DNA of 34,349 nucleotides from Helicobacteraceae bacterium (GCA_031275395.1 JAISOU010000055.1:1-34349); one strand, 5' to 3'; shown: positions 16,129 to 24,519, counted from the first letter of the stretch. The notes: generated by a model not told the origin, from the sequence alone. Program-made: numbers and translations.

Positions 16129-16408
16129 CAGATCTATATATGCTTCGCCGCTAGTAGGCGGTTCGGGCTACGGTTTTGCTTTGGTTTCGCTTCGATCTTT
16201 TTTACGCCTTATTCCGCCTACATTATACATATCCCCAAAAAATGTTTGGGAAATATATTGACAAATCGATCGTATTTCGGCTTACGCTTGTAATTTTAGC
16301 TATCTTGTAGGCTTCAAAATCAGCGCAAAAAAGCTTTAATCTGTCTTAGCTTACGCTCAGACTAGCTTGGACGGCTTAGGATAAGTATAATCTTGTCTTG
16401 AGTCTTAT
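16129..16408. other. non-coding spacer between the AraC gene and pnkp
   Basis: No gene seen. It contains an 8-bp inverted repeat GTAGGCGG (16154-16161) / CCGCCTAC (16214-16221) and a small stem CCCAAA/TTTGGG near 16233-16250. CACATAAC at 16122-16129, overlapping the AraC stop codon, resembles the outer half of an integron attC site, but no matching partner half is visible downstream. Confidence 0.4.
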
Positions 16409-19003
16409 TTATAAACGCGGATCGACGGGTTCGCTCTCTAAAGCCAAAACGCCAAATACGCATTCATGAACGCGATAAAGCGGATCTTTTTTAGCAAACC
16501 GCTCGAGCGATTCCATACCGAGCGCAAACTCTCTTAACGCCAAATCGCGTTTTTTGTTAAGCGAACGTTTTTTAAGCCGAGCGAGATTATTTTTAAGCGC
16601 GTATTCCGGCCCGTAAATAATTCGTAAATACTCCCTGCCTCTACATTTTATCGCGGGTTGTAAAAGTCTATTATTGTCGGTAGCGATAAAATCGTAAGGT
16701 TTAACCACCATTCCTTCGCCGCCACTTTGGGTTAGTTTTTCCCACCATTTTACGCCGATCGCGATAGAGTTTTCGTCGGTAGTATCTACGATTTTATATG
16801 GGGTTTCTATAAATATCTGGTCAAACCCCGTTATGTGTTTTCTAATTATCTCCATATGGGCGATATGGCTTTCATTATTCCAAACTTTGCCTTCCGTAGC
16901 GAGGATATGAAACGGGGCTATTTTATAGTCGTCGATCGATTTAATTTCCCAACAATAACCGCGATAAGATTGCGTATATAACGTAAGCGCTTCGTAACGC
17001 GATTTATAATCGCTTAAAAGCGCGTTTATATCGGCGCTTTGGCTCGATTCTCCGCGTTTAGCTGCGCGCTGCGCTATTTGCGCGCTATTGAAAAGTTTTG
17101 CCGCTTTTTCTATTTGCGCGTTTGCCGCTTCTAGCGCCGATCGTCCCGCTTGCCCTACGGAAGCGTATTGTTGGCTAATAAGCGTTTGCGCTTTGGCCGA
17201 CCAAGGAGTCAGTTCGGTATCTAAACAGATCCAATCGGTTTGAAAATCCTCCCAAAAACTAGAGTCCGTCAATACTTTATTAAGACGCTCTAAGATAGCT
17301 AATTCAGTTTGCGGATCGCTAAAAAAATCTCTGCCCGTTCTTGTATAAATTACGCCTATTTTTCCGTCCGAAACGTTGAATCTTTTTGCGGCGCTTAGTT
17401 CATTTTTGCATAAAACTATGATCGCTCTTGAACCCATATGCTTTTGTTCGCAAACAACCGCGCCAACCCCTCTTTTGCTATAGTATTCAAAAGCCTCGAT
17501 CGGATATTCTAAATACTCTTCATTGCGGCTAGTTTCGCAAGGCGACATAGTCGGCGGCAGATATATTAACCAATGCGGATCAATTGCGAAACGGCTCATA
17601 ATCTCAAGCGCGGCGATCGCGTTTTCTTCGTTAATTTTTATATTTGGGTTTAAGCGCGTAGATAGATAACGCCTATTTAATACGTCATCGATATTTAGCG
17701 TGTCGTCGTCGATAAAACTTTTTGATATTAAAGGTTTAACGCTTTTGTAATACTCTTTTGCGGCGGCTATCTCTACGATTTCGCGTTCGGGATAGCGAAA
17801 AGCGCTAAGTTTTCCGCCAAAAACGCAACCCGTGTCTATGCAGATCGTATTATTGACGTTTTGAACGTCAAGATTTGGAGTATGTCCATAAACGACTAGC
17901 GCCTTACCTCTATAGTCGTTTGCCCACGACAATCGAATCGGTAAACCGTATTCGTCTATTTCGCCGCTAGTTTCTCCATAAAGACAGAACGTCTTAACCG
18001 TTTCGGAGCCTCTGCCTTGCATTTTTTCTTTGATTCCCGCGTGGGCGACTACAAGATTTCCGTTATCAAAAACGTAATGGCTAATTAACGAACCAAGAAA
18101 ACTCTTAACGTCGTCGCAAAACTCGGCGCTCTCTTTTTCTAACTCTGCGATCGTTAATTCAAGCCCGTGCGCGACGACGACTTTTGCGCCTTTCATATAT
18201 CTTAAAAGTTTATAATCGTGATTGCCTAGTATGCAATATGCGCTATTATTTTTTACCATATTCATAACCAGTCGAAGCGTCTTAACGTTTTGCGTTCCTC
18301 TATCGCATAGGTCGCCAAGAAATATCGCTTTTCGTCCAATCGGAGCGACTACGGAAAAATCTTGCTCGTCGATCGAATATCCCAACTTTTCTAATAGAGC
18401 GCAAAGCTCGTTAAAACAACCGTGAATATCGCCAATAATATCAAAAGCTCCGCGTTCGTCTTTTTTATTATTCCATAAAGGCTTTCGTGCGATTTCAACA
18501 GAGTTTGCCTCTTCCTCGCTATCGATTATATAAACATATCTAAAACCCTCTTTTTCAAGTCGTTTAATAGAGCGTCTAAGTTGATCGTATTGTTTTCTTA
18601 TCACATAATCGCCAAAGTTTCTATCCGATCGCTTTTCGTTTCTCTCTATGCAAAGTTTTTCAGGCGTATTAAGGACGATTGCGATCGCGTGGCAGTTTTG
18701 CGCTCTAGCGATATGTACGATCTTTTCTCGCGCCTCTTTTTGCACGCTTGTAGCGTCTATTACGGTTAATTTTCCTAAGTCCAATCTTTTATTCGCCAGA
18801 TAATAGAGCGCGTCGAAAGCCTCGCTGGAAACGGCTTGATTATTTTCGTCGTCCGAAACTAAAGCGCGAAAGTAATCCGAAGAAAGAATCTCCGTAGGCT
18901 TAAAATGTTTTTTGGCGAAAGTCGATTTGCCGCTACCAGAAACTCCTATCAAAGCGATTAAAGCTAATTCTGGTATTTCAAGCGCTTTATTTAATTGGCT
19001 CAT
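16409..19003 (-). CDS. pnkp: bacterial polynucleotide kinase-phosphatase-ligase Pnkp
   Basis: RNA-repair enzyme with three catalytic modules, 864 residues, close to the 870 of the Clostridium thermocellum enzyme. Kinase (about 1-175): P-loop GVSGSGKST at 20-28, to phosphorylate 5'-OH ends. Metallophosphatase (about 185-420): GDIHG (D192, H194), GDLCDRG (D231, R235), GNHD (N261, H262), H321, YGHTP (H374) and D390, to remove 2',3'-cyclic or 3' phosphates. Nucleotidyltransferase/ligase (about 480-864): motif I lysine K521 in EQKHMGSR, LDTELTPWSAKA, EGMVVKP (763-769) and KCRGREYLRIIYGPEY from K787, ending VFGVLALESEPVDPRL. All modules look intact. The start ATG overlaps the hen1 stop (ATGA, 19000-19003). 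In the known system the ligase module needs Hen1 to seal RNA. Confidence 0.95.
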   Translation of the reverse strand: MSQLNKALEIPELALIALIGVSGSGKSTFAKKHFKPTEILSSDYFRALVSDDENNQAVSSEAFDALYYLANKRLDLGKLTVIDATSVQKEAREKIVHIARAQNCHAIAIVLNTPEKLCIERNEKRSDRNFGDYVIRKQYDQLRRSIKRLEKEGFRYVYIIDSEEEANSVEIARKPLWNNKKDERGAFDIIGDIHGCFNELCALLEKLGYSIDEQDFSVVAPIGRKAIFLGDLCDRGTQNVKTLRLVMNMVKNNSAYCILGNHDYKLLRYMKGAKVVVAHGLELTIAELEKESAEFCDDVKSFLGSLISHYVFDNGNLVVAHAGIKEKMQGRGSETVKTFCLYGETSGEIDEYGLPIRLSWANDYRGKALVVYGHTPNLDVQNVNNTICIDTGCVFGGKLSAFRYPEREIVEIAAAKEYYKSVKPLISKSFIDDDTLNIDDVLNRRYLSTRLNPNIKINEENAIAALEIMSRFAIDPHWLIYLPPTMSPCETSRNEEYLEYPIEAFEYYSKRGVGAVVCEQKHMGSRAIIVLCKNELSAAKRFNVSDGKIGVIYTRTGRDFFSDPQTELAILERLNKVLTDSSFWEDFQTDWICLDTELTPWSAKAQTLISQQYASVGQAGRSALEAANAQIEKAAKLFNSAQIAQRAAKRGESSQSADINALLSDYKSRYEALTLYTQSYRGYCWEIKSIDDYKIAPFHILATEGKVWNNESHIAHMEIIRKHITGFDQIFIETPYKIVDTTDENSIAIGVKWWEKLTQSGGEGMVVKPYDFIATDNNRLLQPAIKCRGREYLRIIYGPEYALKNNLARLKKRSLNKKRDLALREFALGMESLERFAKKDPLYRVHECVFGVLALESEPVDPRL

Positions 19004-20400
19004 AATCGGCTCTCTTCCTTATATTTTCTACGATCTCGTTCTAAAGTTTGCTCGGAAAAAAGCGCGGCCTGCGTGGGCGATCCAAGTTTTTCGTCCGATT
19101 CGCCAATGTCGAAAAATTGAACGGAATAACTATGCTTTTGCGCAACCCTATTCGCCCAATCTCTAAACTCGCCTCTTGCCCATTCAAAGCGGTGATCGCT
19201 ATGGCGTAATCCGCCTTTTAGATTTTCATACTTCTCATTGTATTCGCCGTTGGGAGTAGTAACGATCGCATATCTAGGGCGCGCAAACTCGAACAATACG
19301 CGCTCGAAGGCGTTCAAGCGCGATAGATCTAAATGCTCTATTACCTCTACTACGCATGCCGCGTCGTAACCTTCAAAACGCCTGTCTTTATATGTTAGCG
19401 ATCCTTGAAAGATTAAAAGTTTTTCTTTGGCGCTATCGCATAAACGATCGTATTTAATCTTTTCTTTCGCTCTTTCTAATATCGGATACGATACGTCGAT
19501 CGCCCCTATTTTTTCTATAGAAGGCTCTTTTATCAATAGCGAAAGCAGATTTCCTTCGCCGCAGCCAAGATCGATAACGCTTTTTGCGCCGCATTTTTTT
19601 ACTATATCGATCACGCGTTCTAAACGCTGGCGATTAAGACTTAATTTCTCTTTATTTATCTCCTCTTGTTCTACCGTTTCGTCGTCGGCTTCTCTTAATC
19701 TATTAAGCGCGAGATTGGCAAGCGATCGGCTTTTGGCTAAATAACACTTTGTTATAAACTCGCGTTCTGGGTGATCCTTTAGCCACTCCTCGCCTTGTCT
19801 TAATAGTTTATCCACCTCGTCTTCGCCTATCCAGTAGTGTTTTTTTCTATCAAAAACGGGGATTAAAACATAGATATGACGAAGCAAATCTGAAAGCCGA
19901 ACTTTACCTTCGATCGTAAGATTTATATAAGCGCTTTCACCCCATTCGCTAAAGCGCTCGTCCGTAACGAAACGCTCAAATGAAACCCTGTATCCTAGCG
20001 GCTCAAATACCCTATTTAACATAGAAATATCGCTTTTGCACGGAAGCGTAACTATCGTCGCCGATAAATCTAATTTTGCGTCGGCAAGATCTTGAAACTC
20101 ATCGCTGCGTCCCGACATAGCAGAACCAAAAATACGCGCGATCGCCACGCTAGTAAAAGAGGACGAAACATAAGGGCGATCGCAGACGTAATCAAAAAGC
20201 CCCGATCCGTTTCTTGCAAGATCGACGGGATCGATATCTAATAGTAGCGCGATCGTCGTTTTTTGCGCCGAAACTTCGGGATAAAATACATACGCTTTGC
20301 CGTAATTTAGCTCGAAAACCTGCGGGCGCGACGGATTTTTACGAAATAAATAACCAATATTTTGCGCGTTTTCGCCTGCGTATGAGATCGTTAGTATCAT
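19000..20400 (-). CDS. hen1: 3'-terminal RNA ribose 2'-O-methyltransferase Hen1
   Basis: 466 residues, matching bacterial Hen1 (about 465). The N-terminal half (1-240) is the Pnkp-binding and ligase-activating part, starting MILTISYAGENAQNIGYLFR with KNPSRPQVFEL. The C-terminal half is a SAM methyltransferase: VIDLGCGEGNLLSLL at 275-289, then the metal-binding set E352, E355, H356 (VEVIEHLDL) and H403 (HSDHRFEW), the same spacing as the Mn-binding residues of C. thermocellum Hen1. In the known system it 2'-O-methylates the 3' end at a break before Pnkp seals it, so the repaired site resists a second cut by the ribotoxin. A TATAAT lies 25 bases upstream with a short leader. Confidence 0.95.
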   Translation of the reverse strand: MILTISYAGENAQNIGYLFRKNPSRPQVFELNYGKAYVFYPEVSAQKTTIALLLDIDPVDLARNGSGLFDYVCDRPYVSSSFTSVAIARIFGSAMSGRSDEFQDLADAKLDLSATIVTLPCKSDISMLNRVFEPLGYRVSFERFVTDERFSEWGESAYINLTIEGKVRLSDLLRHIYVLIPVFDRKKHYWIGEDEVDKLLRQGEEWLKDHPEREFITKCYLAKSRSLANLALNRLREADDETVEQEEINKEKLSLNRQRLERVIDIVKKCGAKSVIDLGCGEGNLLSLLIKEPSIEKIGAIDVSYPILERAKEKIKYDRLCDSAKEKLLIFQGSLTYKDRRFEGYDAACVVEVIEHLDLSRLNAFERVLFEFARPRYAIVTTPNGEYNEKYENLKGGLRHSDHRFEWARGEFRDWANRVAQKHSYSVQFFDIGESDEKLGSPTQAALFSEQTLERDRRKYKEESRL

Positions 20401-20424
20401 TCTAAAGCCTTTAACAAGGTTAAA

Positions 20425-20430
20425 ATTATA
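20425..20430 (-). promoter_or_regulatory. -10 box (TATAAT) for hen1-pnkp
   Basis: Minus-strand TATAAT in GAATACTATAATTTTAACC. Transcription would start about 18 bases before the hen1 ATG; AAAGG within that leader can serve as ribosome site. No operator repeat is evident. Confidence 0.5.
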
Positions 20431-20518
20431 GTATTCAAAATCTTAAAGCGCAAAAAAGGTAAAATGCGCCGTTGCGTCGGCTTTGTCGTTTAGGCGCAAA
20501 AGCTTTGTTTAGGAGCGC

Positions 20519-21588
20519 GTGGCGCGTAGATTTCGTCGCAAACAAACGGTTTTTATTGCGTTAATTATAACGATCTTAGCCGTATTTTTTACGATCGGAG
20601 GTTGTATGTCCCCGCCCAATTTTGACGAAGAGGCGTGGTATAAGACGACTAAATCTTACGATACCTCTTTGCTATACGCCGATCACGTCGACGAAGACGG
20701 CAAGTTTTTTAATCCTTGGCTTAGAATGCCTTCGCTCTCTTCGCTTATACTGCCGCGCATATTCTCAAAACGCGGCGGTTTTCCAGAGTTTTCGCTGGAA
20801 GAGTTTGAGTATATAAAAAACGACTACGGCTATCTTGGCGAGGATAATAACTCTATCTCGTTTCTCGGGCACGCCTCGTTTATTATTAAACTAGACGGCG
20901 CGACAATTTTTACCGATCCTCTGCTATCCGATCGGGCGGGGCTTGCGTCCAAAAAAGTTAAAATCCCGTTTAACTTTGATAACGTCCCGTTAAAACCGAT
21001 TGTTCTTATTAGCCACAACCACTATGATCACCTCGATTATCAATCGGTAGTCGAGTTAATAAAAAAAGATGCGATATTTATCGTCGGGCTTAAAGTGGGC
21101 GATTACATCAGTGGTTTGGGCGCAAAAGAGGTTTACGAACTTGACTGGTGGAATAACGTAACAATCGATAGCGTTAAATATACCTTTTTACCCGCTCAAC
21201 ACTGGTCGCTAAGATTTGGACAGGGCGCCGATAAGACGTTATGGGGCGGCTTTCTGATCGAGGGAAGCAAAAACGTGTATTTTTCGGGCGATAGCGGATA
21301 TTTTAGAGGTTTTGAAGAGTTTGGCAAGCGTTACGCGATCGATTACGCGCCATTGGCGTGGGGGCTTACGAACCGCGCTGGTTTATGCACTATCAACATC
21401 TTAACGTAGAGGAGTTTTTTCGCGCCGCAAAAGAGATTAACGCAAAGGTAGCGATTCCTATGCATTTAGGCGTTATACAGCTTGGCGACGAACACTATCT
21501 ATACCCGCTTTATGAAATATCCAAAAGAGTTTCAAGCGAAGATAATATAACGATATTAAGAGTCGGCGAACGCCTAATAGTAGAGTAA
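20519..21588 (+). pseudogene. NAPE-PLD-like MBL-fold metallohydrolase lipoprotein, frameshifted
   Basis: Two reading frames make one protein. Frame 1 starts GTG at 20519 (AGGAG 3 bases before) with basic residues, a hydrophobic stretch and lipobox IGGC (Cys29), then the metallo-beta-lactamase core: SFLGHASFIIKLDG, FTDPLLSDR, SHNHYDHLD (H166, H168, D170, H171), H228 and FSGDSGY (D258). At about 21350 it leaves frame. The next frame resumes VGAYEPRWFMHYQHLNVEEF and IPMHLG, supplying the last metal-ligand His, to 21588. One missing base between 21349 and 21352 explains the break (intact proteins read roughly YAxIGVGAYEPRW). Relatives hydrolyse phosphodiesters such as N-acyl-phosphatidylethanolamine. 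It could be a true mutation or a sequencing/assembly error. Confidence 0.85.
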
Positions 21589-21637
21589 GGCGCGATTTTA
21601 ATTCGCCGATAATTTGTAATAAAGGCTTTTCTTAGCG

Positions 21638-22771
21638 CTAATTGCATATAGCGGAAGTATTCGGCGCGATCGGCAAAATCTCGTCGTCGTTCGTAAATAC
21701 GGGAGCGCTATCGCCAAAATCTTCTATCGACAGATCGCGCATCAAATTAGCCGCCGCGTTTGTCGGGTCAATCCTAGGTCCGCCCGGCTTAACCTGAATA
21801 GCCGAATGTATCTTTCCCCGCGTAAAAGTTCCGTCGCTCGCAAGCGTAACCTCCAAGATCGGCGCTAAGCCGCGAAAACCGCTCAGATTCATCATCTCCC
21901 ACGTAGCGAAATTACCCAGCGAATAGGCGATCAGGCGATCTTTATAAATTTCCATTCCTCGCGGAACGTGCGGCCCGTGCCCTACGACAAGATCGGCGCC
22001 GGCGTCTATGGCTATATGCGCAAAAGCGATCGGATCGCCGCGATCTTCTCCCCAATGAAACTCATGCCCTCTGATCGTATGTATCTTATCGCCGCCCTCC
22101 GCGCCGCCGTGAAAAACGACAATGACAAAATCGGCGACTTTCGCCTCTTGCGAAACAAGATTTGCGGTTAAGTTAAGATCGTTAATGCTATGTAGATTTG
22201 CGTTTGGCGCAAAGCCTATTATAGAAACGTTAAAATTGTTTATAATTAGCCGCGCTATATCGCCAATCTCTCCCGTATGCGAAATGTTTTGCTCGTCTAA
22301 CGCGCGACGGGCGCTAGCGGCTCCTTGTTCGCCAAAATCGTAGGAGTGGTTATTAGCTAGATTCATCGCGTTAAAACCCGCTTCTTTAAGTAAAGCCGCG
22401 TAGCGCATCGGCATTCTAAACGTAAAACATCGCAAAGAGACGCTATATCGGCATTTGCGCGTTTCGCCGCCATCGATCATTGCGCCTTCAAGATTGCCGA
22501 TCGTTAAATCGGCGGCTTGTAAAATAGGCTTCACTTCCGCGAACATACTTTTGCCGTCGTCGGGCGGAAGCAACGATTTATCGGGGTAATCCGTACCGAT
22601 CATTATATCGCCAACGGCGGCTACTACGATTGCGTTTTTATTAACGGTTTTTATTTTTGTTTCGCCGCGTTTTGCGATCGGTTCGTACAGCGTTTCGATT
22701 TTAGGGCTTACGCTACACGCGCTAATAAAAATAGTAAGCGTAAGAAACAAAAAGAGATTAGCGATACGCAT
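21638..22771 (-). CDS. CapA-family (PGA_cap) metallophosphatase-fold lipoprotein
   Basis: 377 residues. A lipoprotein signal peptide ends ISAC (Cys19), so it is likely anchored in the cell envelope. The CapA-type calcineurin-like fold is marked by AAVGDIMIG (51-59), IGNLEG (91-96), NLANNHSYDFG (N140, H142), HGGAEGG (H221), VVGHGPHVPRG (H265, H268) and YSLGNFATW. CapA relatives act in poly-gamma-glutamate capsule synthesis in Bacillus, but in most Gram-negatives the substrate is unknown and no capBC genes are near. It starts 10 bases after hspR, so it probably belongs to the cbpA-hspR operon and may be heat-shock controlled. Confidence 0.88.
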   Translation of the reverse strand: MRIANLFLFLTLTIFISACSVSPKIETLYEPIAKRGETKIKTVNKNAIVVAAVGDIMIGTDYPDKSLLPPDDGKSMFAEVKPILQAADLTIGNLEGAMIDGGETRKCRYSVSLRCFTFRMPMRYAALLKEAGFNAMNLANNHSYDFGEQGAASARRALDEQNISHTGEIGDIARLIINNFNVSIIGFAPNANLHSINDLNLTANLVSQEAKVADFVIVVFHGGAEGGDKIHTIRGHEFHWGEDRGDPIAFAHIAIDAGADLVVGHGPHVPRGMEIYKDRLIAYSLGNFATWEMMNLSGFRGLAPILEVTLASDGTFTRGKIHSAIQVKPGGPRIDPTNAAANLMRDLSIEDFGDSAPVFTNDDEILPIAPNTSAICN

Positions 22772-22781
22772 AAGTTTTTAT

Positions 22782-23156
22782 TTAATCTTGCTCGACGACT
22801 ATAATGCGGCGCGACGGCGCGGCTACTATCTGTTTAGAGGGCGGTACTAAGCCGTTTTCATTAACGTCGGATAAACGCGCTTTTAGATCGTCTATCTCTT
22901 TTTGCATTTGCGCGATCTGACGTTTTAATTTTAACGCTATATCCACTCCCGCTAAATTAACTCCCATATCCCGCGTTAGACTTAGAACAAGTCTAATTTC
23001 GTCTATATCTCTTTGCGAATATAGCCGCACCTTTCCTATCGATCGTCCCGGTTGAATCAATCCTTCACGCTCGTATTGGCGAAGCGTTTGCGGATGAACT
23101 TCTAATACCTTTGCCACAACGCTGATCATATAAACTGGTTCTTCGTAACTATGCAT
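22782..23156 (-). CDS. hspR: heat-shock repressor HspR (MerR family)
   Basis: 124 residues. MerR-type N-terminal winged helix: VYMISVVAKVLEVHPQTLRQ, YEREGLIQPGRS and RLYSQRDIDEIR, followed by a coiled-coil dimerisation region (ALKLKRQIAQMQKEIDDLKA). HspR binds HAIR inverted repeats and represses chaperone genes, using DnaK or CbpA-type chaperones as cofactors in other bacteria. It begins 2 bases after the cbpA stop. In Helicobacter pylori and Campylobacter jejuni the same pair exists, and HspR represses its own operon; a HAIR-like site is present upstream of cbpA here. Confidence 0.95.
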   Translation of the reverse strand: MHSYEEPVYMISVVAKVLEVHPQTLRQYEREGLIQPGRSIGKVRLYSQRDIDEIRLVLSLTRDMGVNLAGVDIALKLKRQIAQMQKEIDDLKARLSDVNENGLVPPSKQIVAAPSRRIIVVEQD

Positions 23157-23158
23157 TT

Positions 23159-24040
23159 TTACTCCGGTAATTTTTCTTGTAACATCTTAAGAAGCTCGGG
23201 GTCAAGTTTATCCGCGCTTGGAATCGTTATCTGCGCGATCAGGTATAAATCGCCTCTTACGCCGCTTTTGCGATTGACGACGCCCGCTTCTTTAATGCGA
23301 AACTTTTGAGAGCTTTTCGTGCCGGCGGGTATTTTTAGCGACGTTTCTTTATCGATCGTTTTAACGCTAACCTTTCCGCCAAAAATCGCGGTTTTCAGCG
23401 AAATATAAAAGGTTTTTGTCAGATTATCGCCCTCGCGGATGTATTCGTTTGAAGGCTCGATACGAACTTGCAAAAGCAGATCGCCTCGATCGCCGTTTCT
23501 TCTCTTTTGTCCGCGTCCGCGAGCGCGCAAAGTTTCGCCTTCGTTAATGCCCGCGGGGATTCTGATCTTCATCAATTCGCCGTTAAAGCTAAACTGTCTT
23601 TCGCCGCCTAAGACTGCCGTTTCAAACGGGATCAAAAGCGTAGCGTTTGTATCCGCGTTCGCGCCGTCAAAACCAAAAGCGCTGTCAAACCCTTTTGCGC
23701 GTCCAAATCCGCCGAAACCTCCAAAACCTCCGCCGCCGCCGAAAATCTGATTTAATATATCGTTAAGGTTAAAATCCGCGCCGCCTTGCGATCGCGTGAA
23801 ATCGTGGAAGGATTGATTGCCGAATATCTGATCGCCAAACTGATCGTACTGTCGGCGTTTTTTCTCGTCGCTTAGAATCTCGTAGGCGGCGTTGATCTCC
23901 TTAAACTTCTCTTCCGCGCCGCTCTCTTTGTTGATGTCTGGGTGGTATTTGCGCGCAAGGCGACGATACGCCTTTTTGATTTCCTCGTCGCTCGCGCCCT
24001 GCTCCACGCCCAACGTTTCGTATAAACTTTTACCCGCCAT
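23159..24040 (-). CDS. cbpA: DnaJ-class co-chaperone CbpA
   Basis: 293 residues. N-terminal J domain with the HPD triad at 33-35 ([10 protein letters not shown]), then a Gly/Phe-rich linker (about 95-130, long [13 protein letters not shown] run), then two C-terminal client-binding beta domains ([54 protein letters not shown]). There is no CxxCxGxG zinc finger, so it is the CbpA/type II form, not DnaJ. First gene of the cbpA-hspR(-capA) operon. AGAGGG lies 7 bases before the ATG. Confidence 0.95.
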   Translation of the reverse strand: MAGKSLYETLGVEQGASDEEIKKAYRRLARKYHPDINKESGAEEKFKEINAAYEILSDEKKRRQYDQFGDQIFGNQSFHDFTRSQGGADFNLNDILNQIFGGGGGFGGFGGFGRAKGFDSAFGFDGANADTNATLLIPFETAVLGGERQFSFNGELMKIRIPAGINEGETLRARGRGQKRRNGDRGDLLLQVRIEPSNEYIREGDNLTKTFYISLKTAIFGGKVSVKTIDKETSLKIPAGTKSSQKFRIKEAGVVNRKSGVRGDLYLIAQITIPSADKLDPELLKMLQEKLPE

Positions 24041-24070
24041 TCAATAACCCTCTTTAATATTTGAGTTGGC

Positions 24071-24076
24071 ATTATA
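24071..24076 (-). promoter_or_regulatory. -10 box (TATAAT) of the cbpA-hspR operon
   Basis: Minus-strand TTTTTGCTATAAT, the T-rich extended form of epsilonproteobacterial sigma-70 promoters. Transcription start would fall near 24064, about 24 bases before the cbpA start. The HAIR-like repeat ends 7 bases upstream. Confidence 0.65.
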
Positions 24077-24083
24077 GCAAAAA

Positions 24084-24104
24084 GTTGAGCGCAACGCAAT
24101 CAAG
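24084..24104 (-). promoter_or_regulatory. HAIR-like HspR operator
   Basis: Minus-strand CTTGATT-N7-GCTCAAC matches the HAIR consensus CTTGAGT-N7-ACTCAAG at 11 of 14 fixed positions with exact 7-base spacing. It covers the -35 region of the cbpA promoter, where bound HspR would block polymerase. Binding is inferred. Confidence 0.6.
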
Positions 24105-24185
24105 TTTATTTAGCGCCTATTTTATAACTATTCAAAACCCGCGTTGCAGGTCGCCCGCCGCCTAGCGCGACTAAAGCCGCTACGT

Positions 24186-24191
24186 TATAAT
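24186..24191 (+). promoter_or_regulatory. -10 box (TATAAT), leaderless start
   Basis: TATAAT ends 7 bases before the ATG at 24199, so transcription would begin at or next to the start codon. No Shine-Dalgarno sequence is seen in the short gap. Confidence 0.5.
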
Positions 24192-24198
24192 ACCGCCT

Positions 24199-24519
24199 AT
24201 GAAAAAAGAGATTTTAAGCGTAATTTTATGGGCGCAAGAGCTAGTAGATCGCAAAGAAGCAAGCGATAAAGAGGTAGAGCGTTTGGCGCGGTGGATCGGA
24301 TACTTTCAACACGAAAGACTTGTTCATCTGATAACGACGGTTTTTGTCGGGCTTGCCGATATGATAAGCCTAGTCGTCTTTCTCCTGATCCCAAACTACT
24401 ATTCGTTCGCCCTCGTCGCGGCGTTAAGCGTATTATTTGTCTTTTATATCTTGCATTACTACGCTTTAGAAAACGGCGTTCAAAAACTCTATAAACTGAT
24501 AGACGATCTAAGCGCTTAG
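24199..24519 (+). CDS. small two-span membrane protein of unknown function
   Basis: 106 residues; not recognised. The N-terminal 45 residues are charged and helical (LVDRKEASDKEVERLARWIG), followed by two hydrophobic spans at about 44-63 (LITTVFVGLADMISLVVFLL) and 67-87, and a short polar C-terminus. It is read convergently with purH and divergently from cbpA. The TATAAT seven bases upstream and absence of a ribosome site suggest a leaderless transcript. Codon use is like its neighbours. Confidence 0.7.
   Translation: MKKEILSVILWAQELVDRKEASDKEVERLARWIGYFQHERLVHLITTVFVGLADMISLVVFLLIPNYYSFALVAALSVLFVFYILHYYALENGVQKLYKLIDDLSA

Noticed and set aside
16222-16227. Minus-strand TATAAT between the AraC gene and pnkp
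   Set aside because: It would transcribe antisense into the AraC gene with no gene to serve; likely chance in AT-rich DNA.
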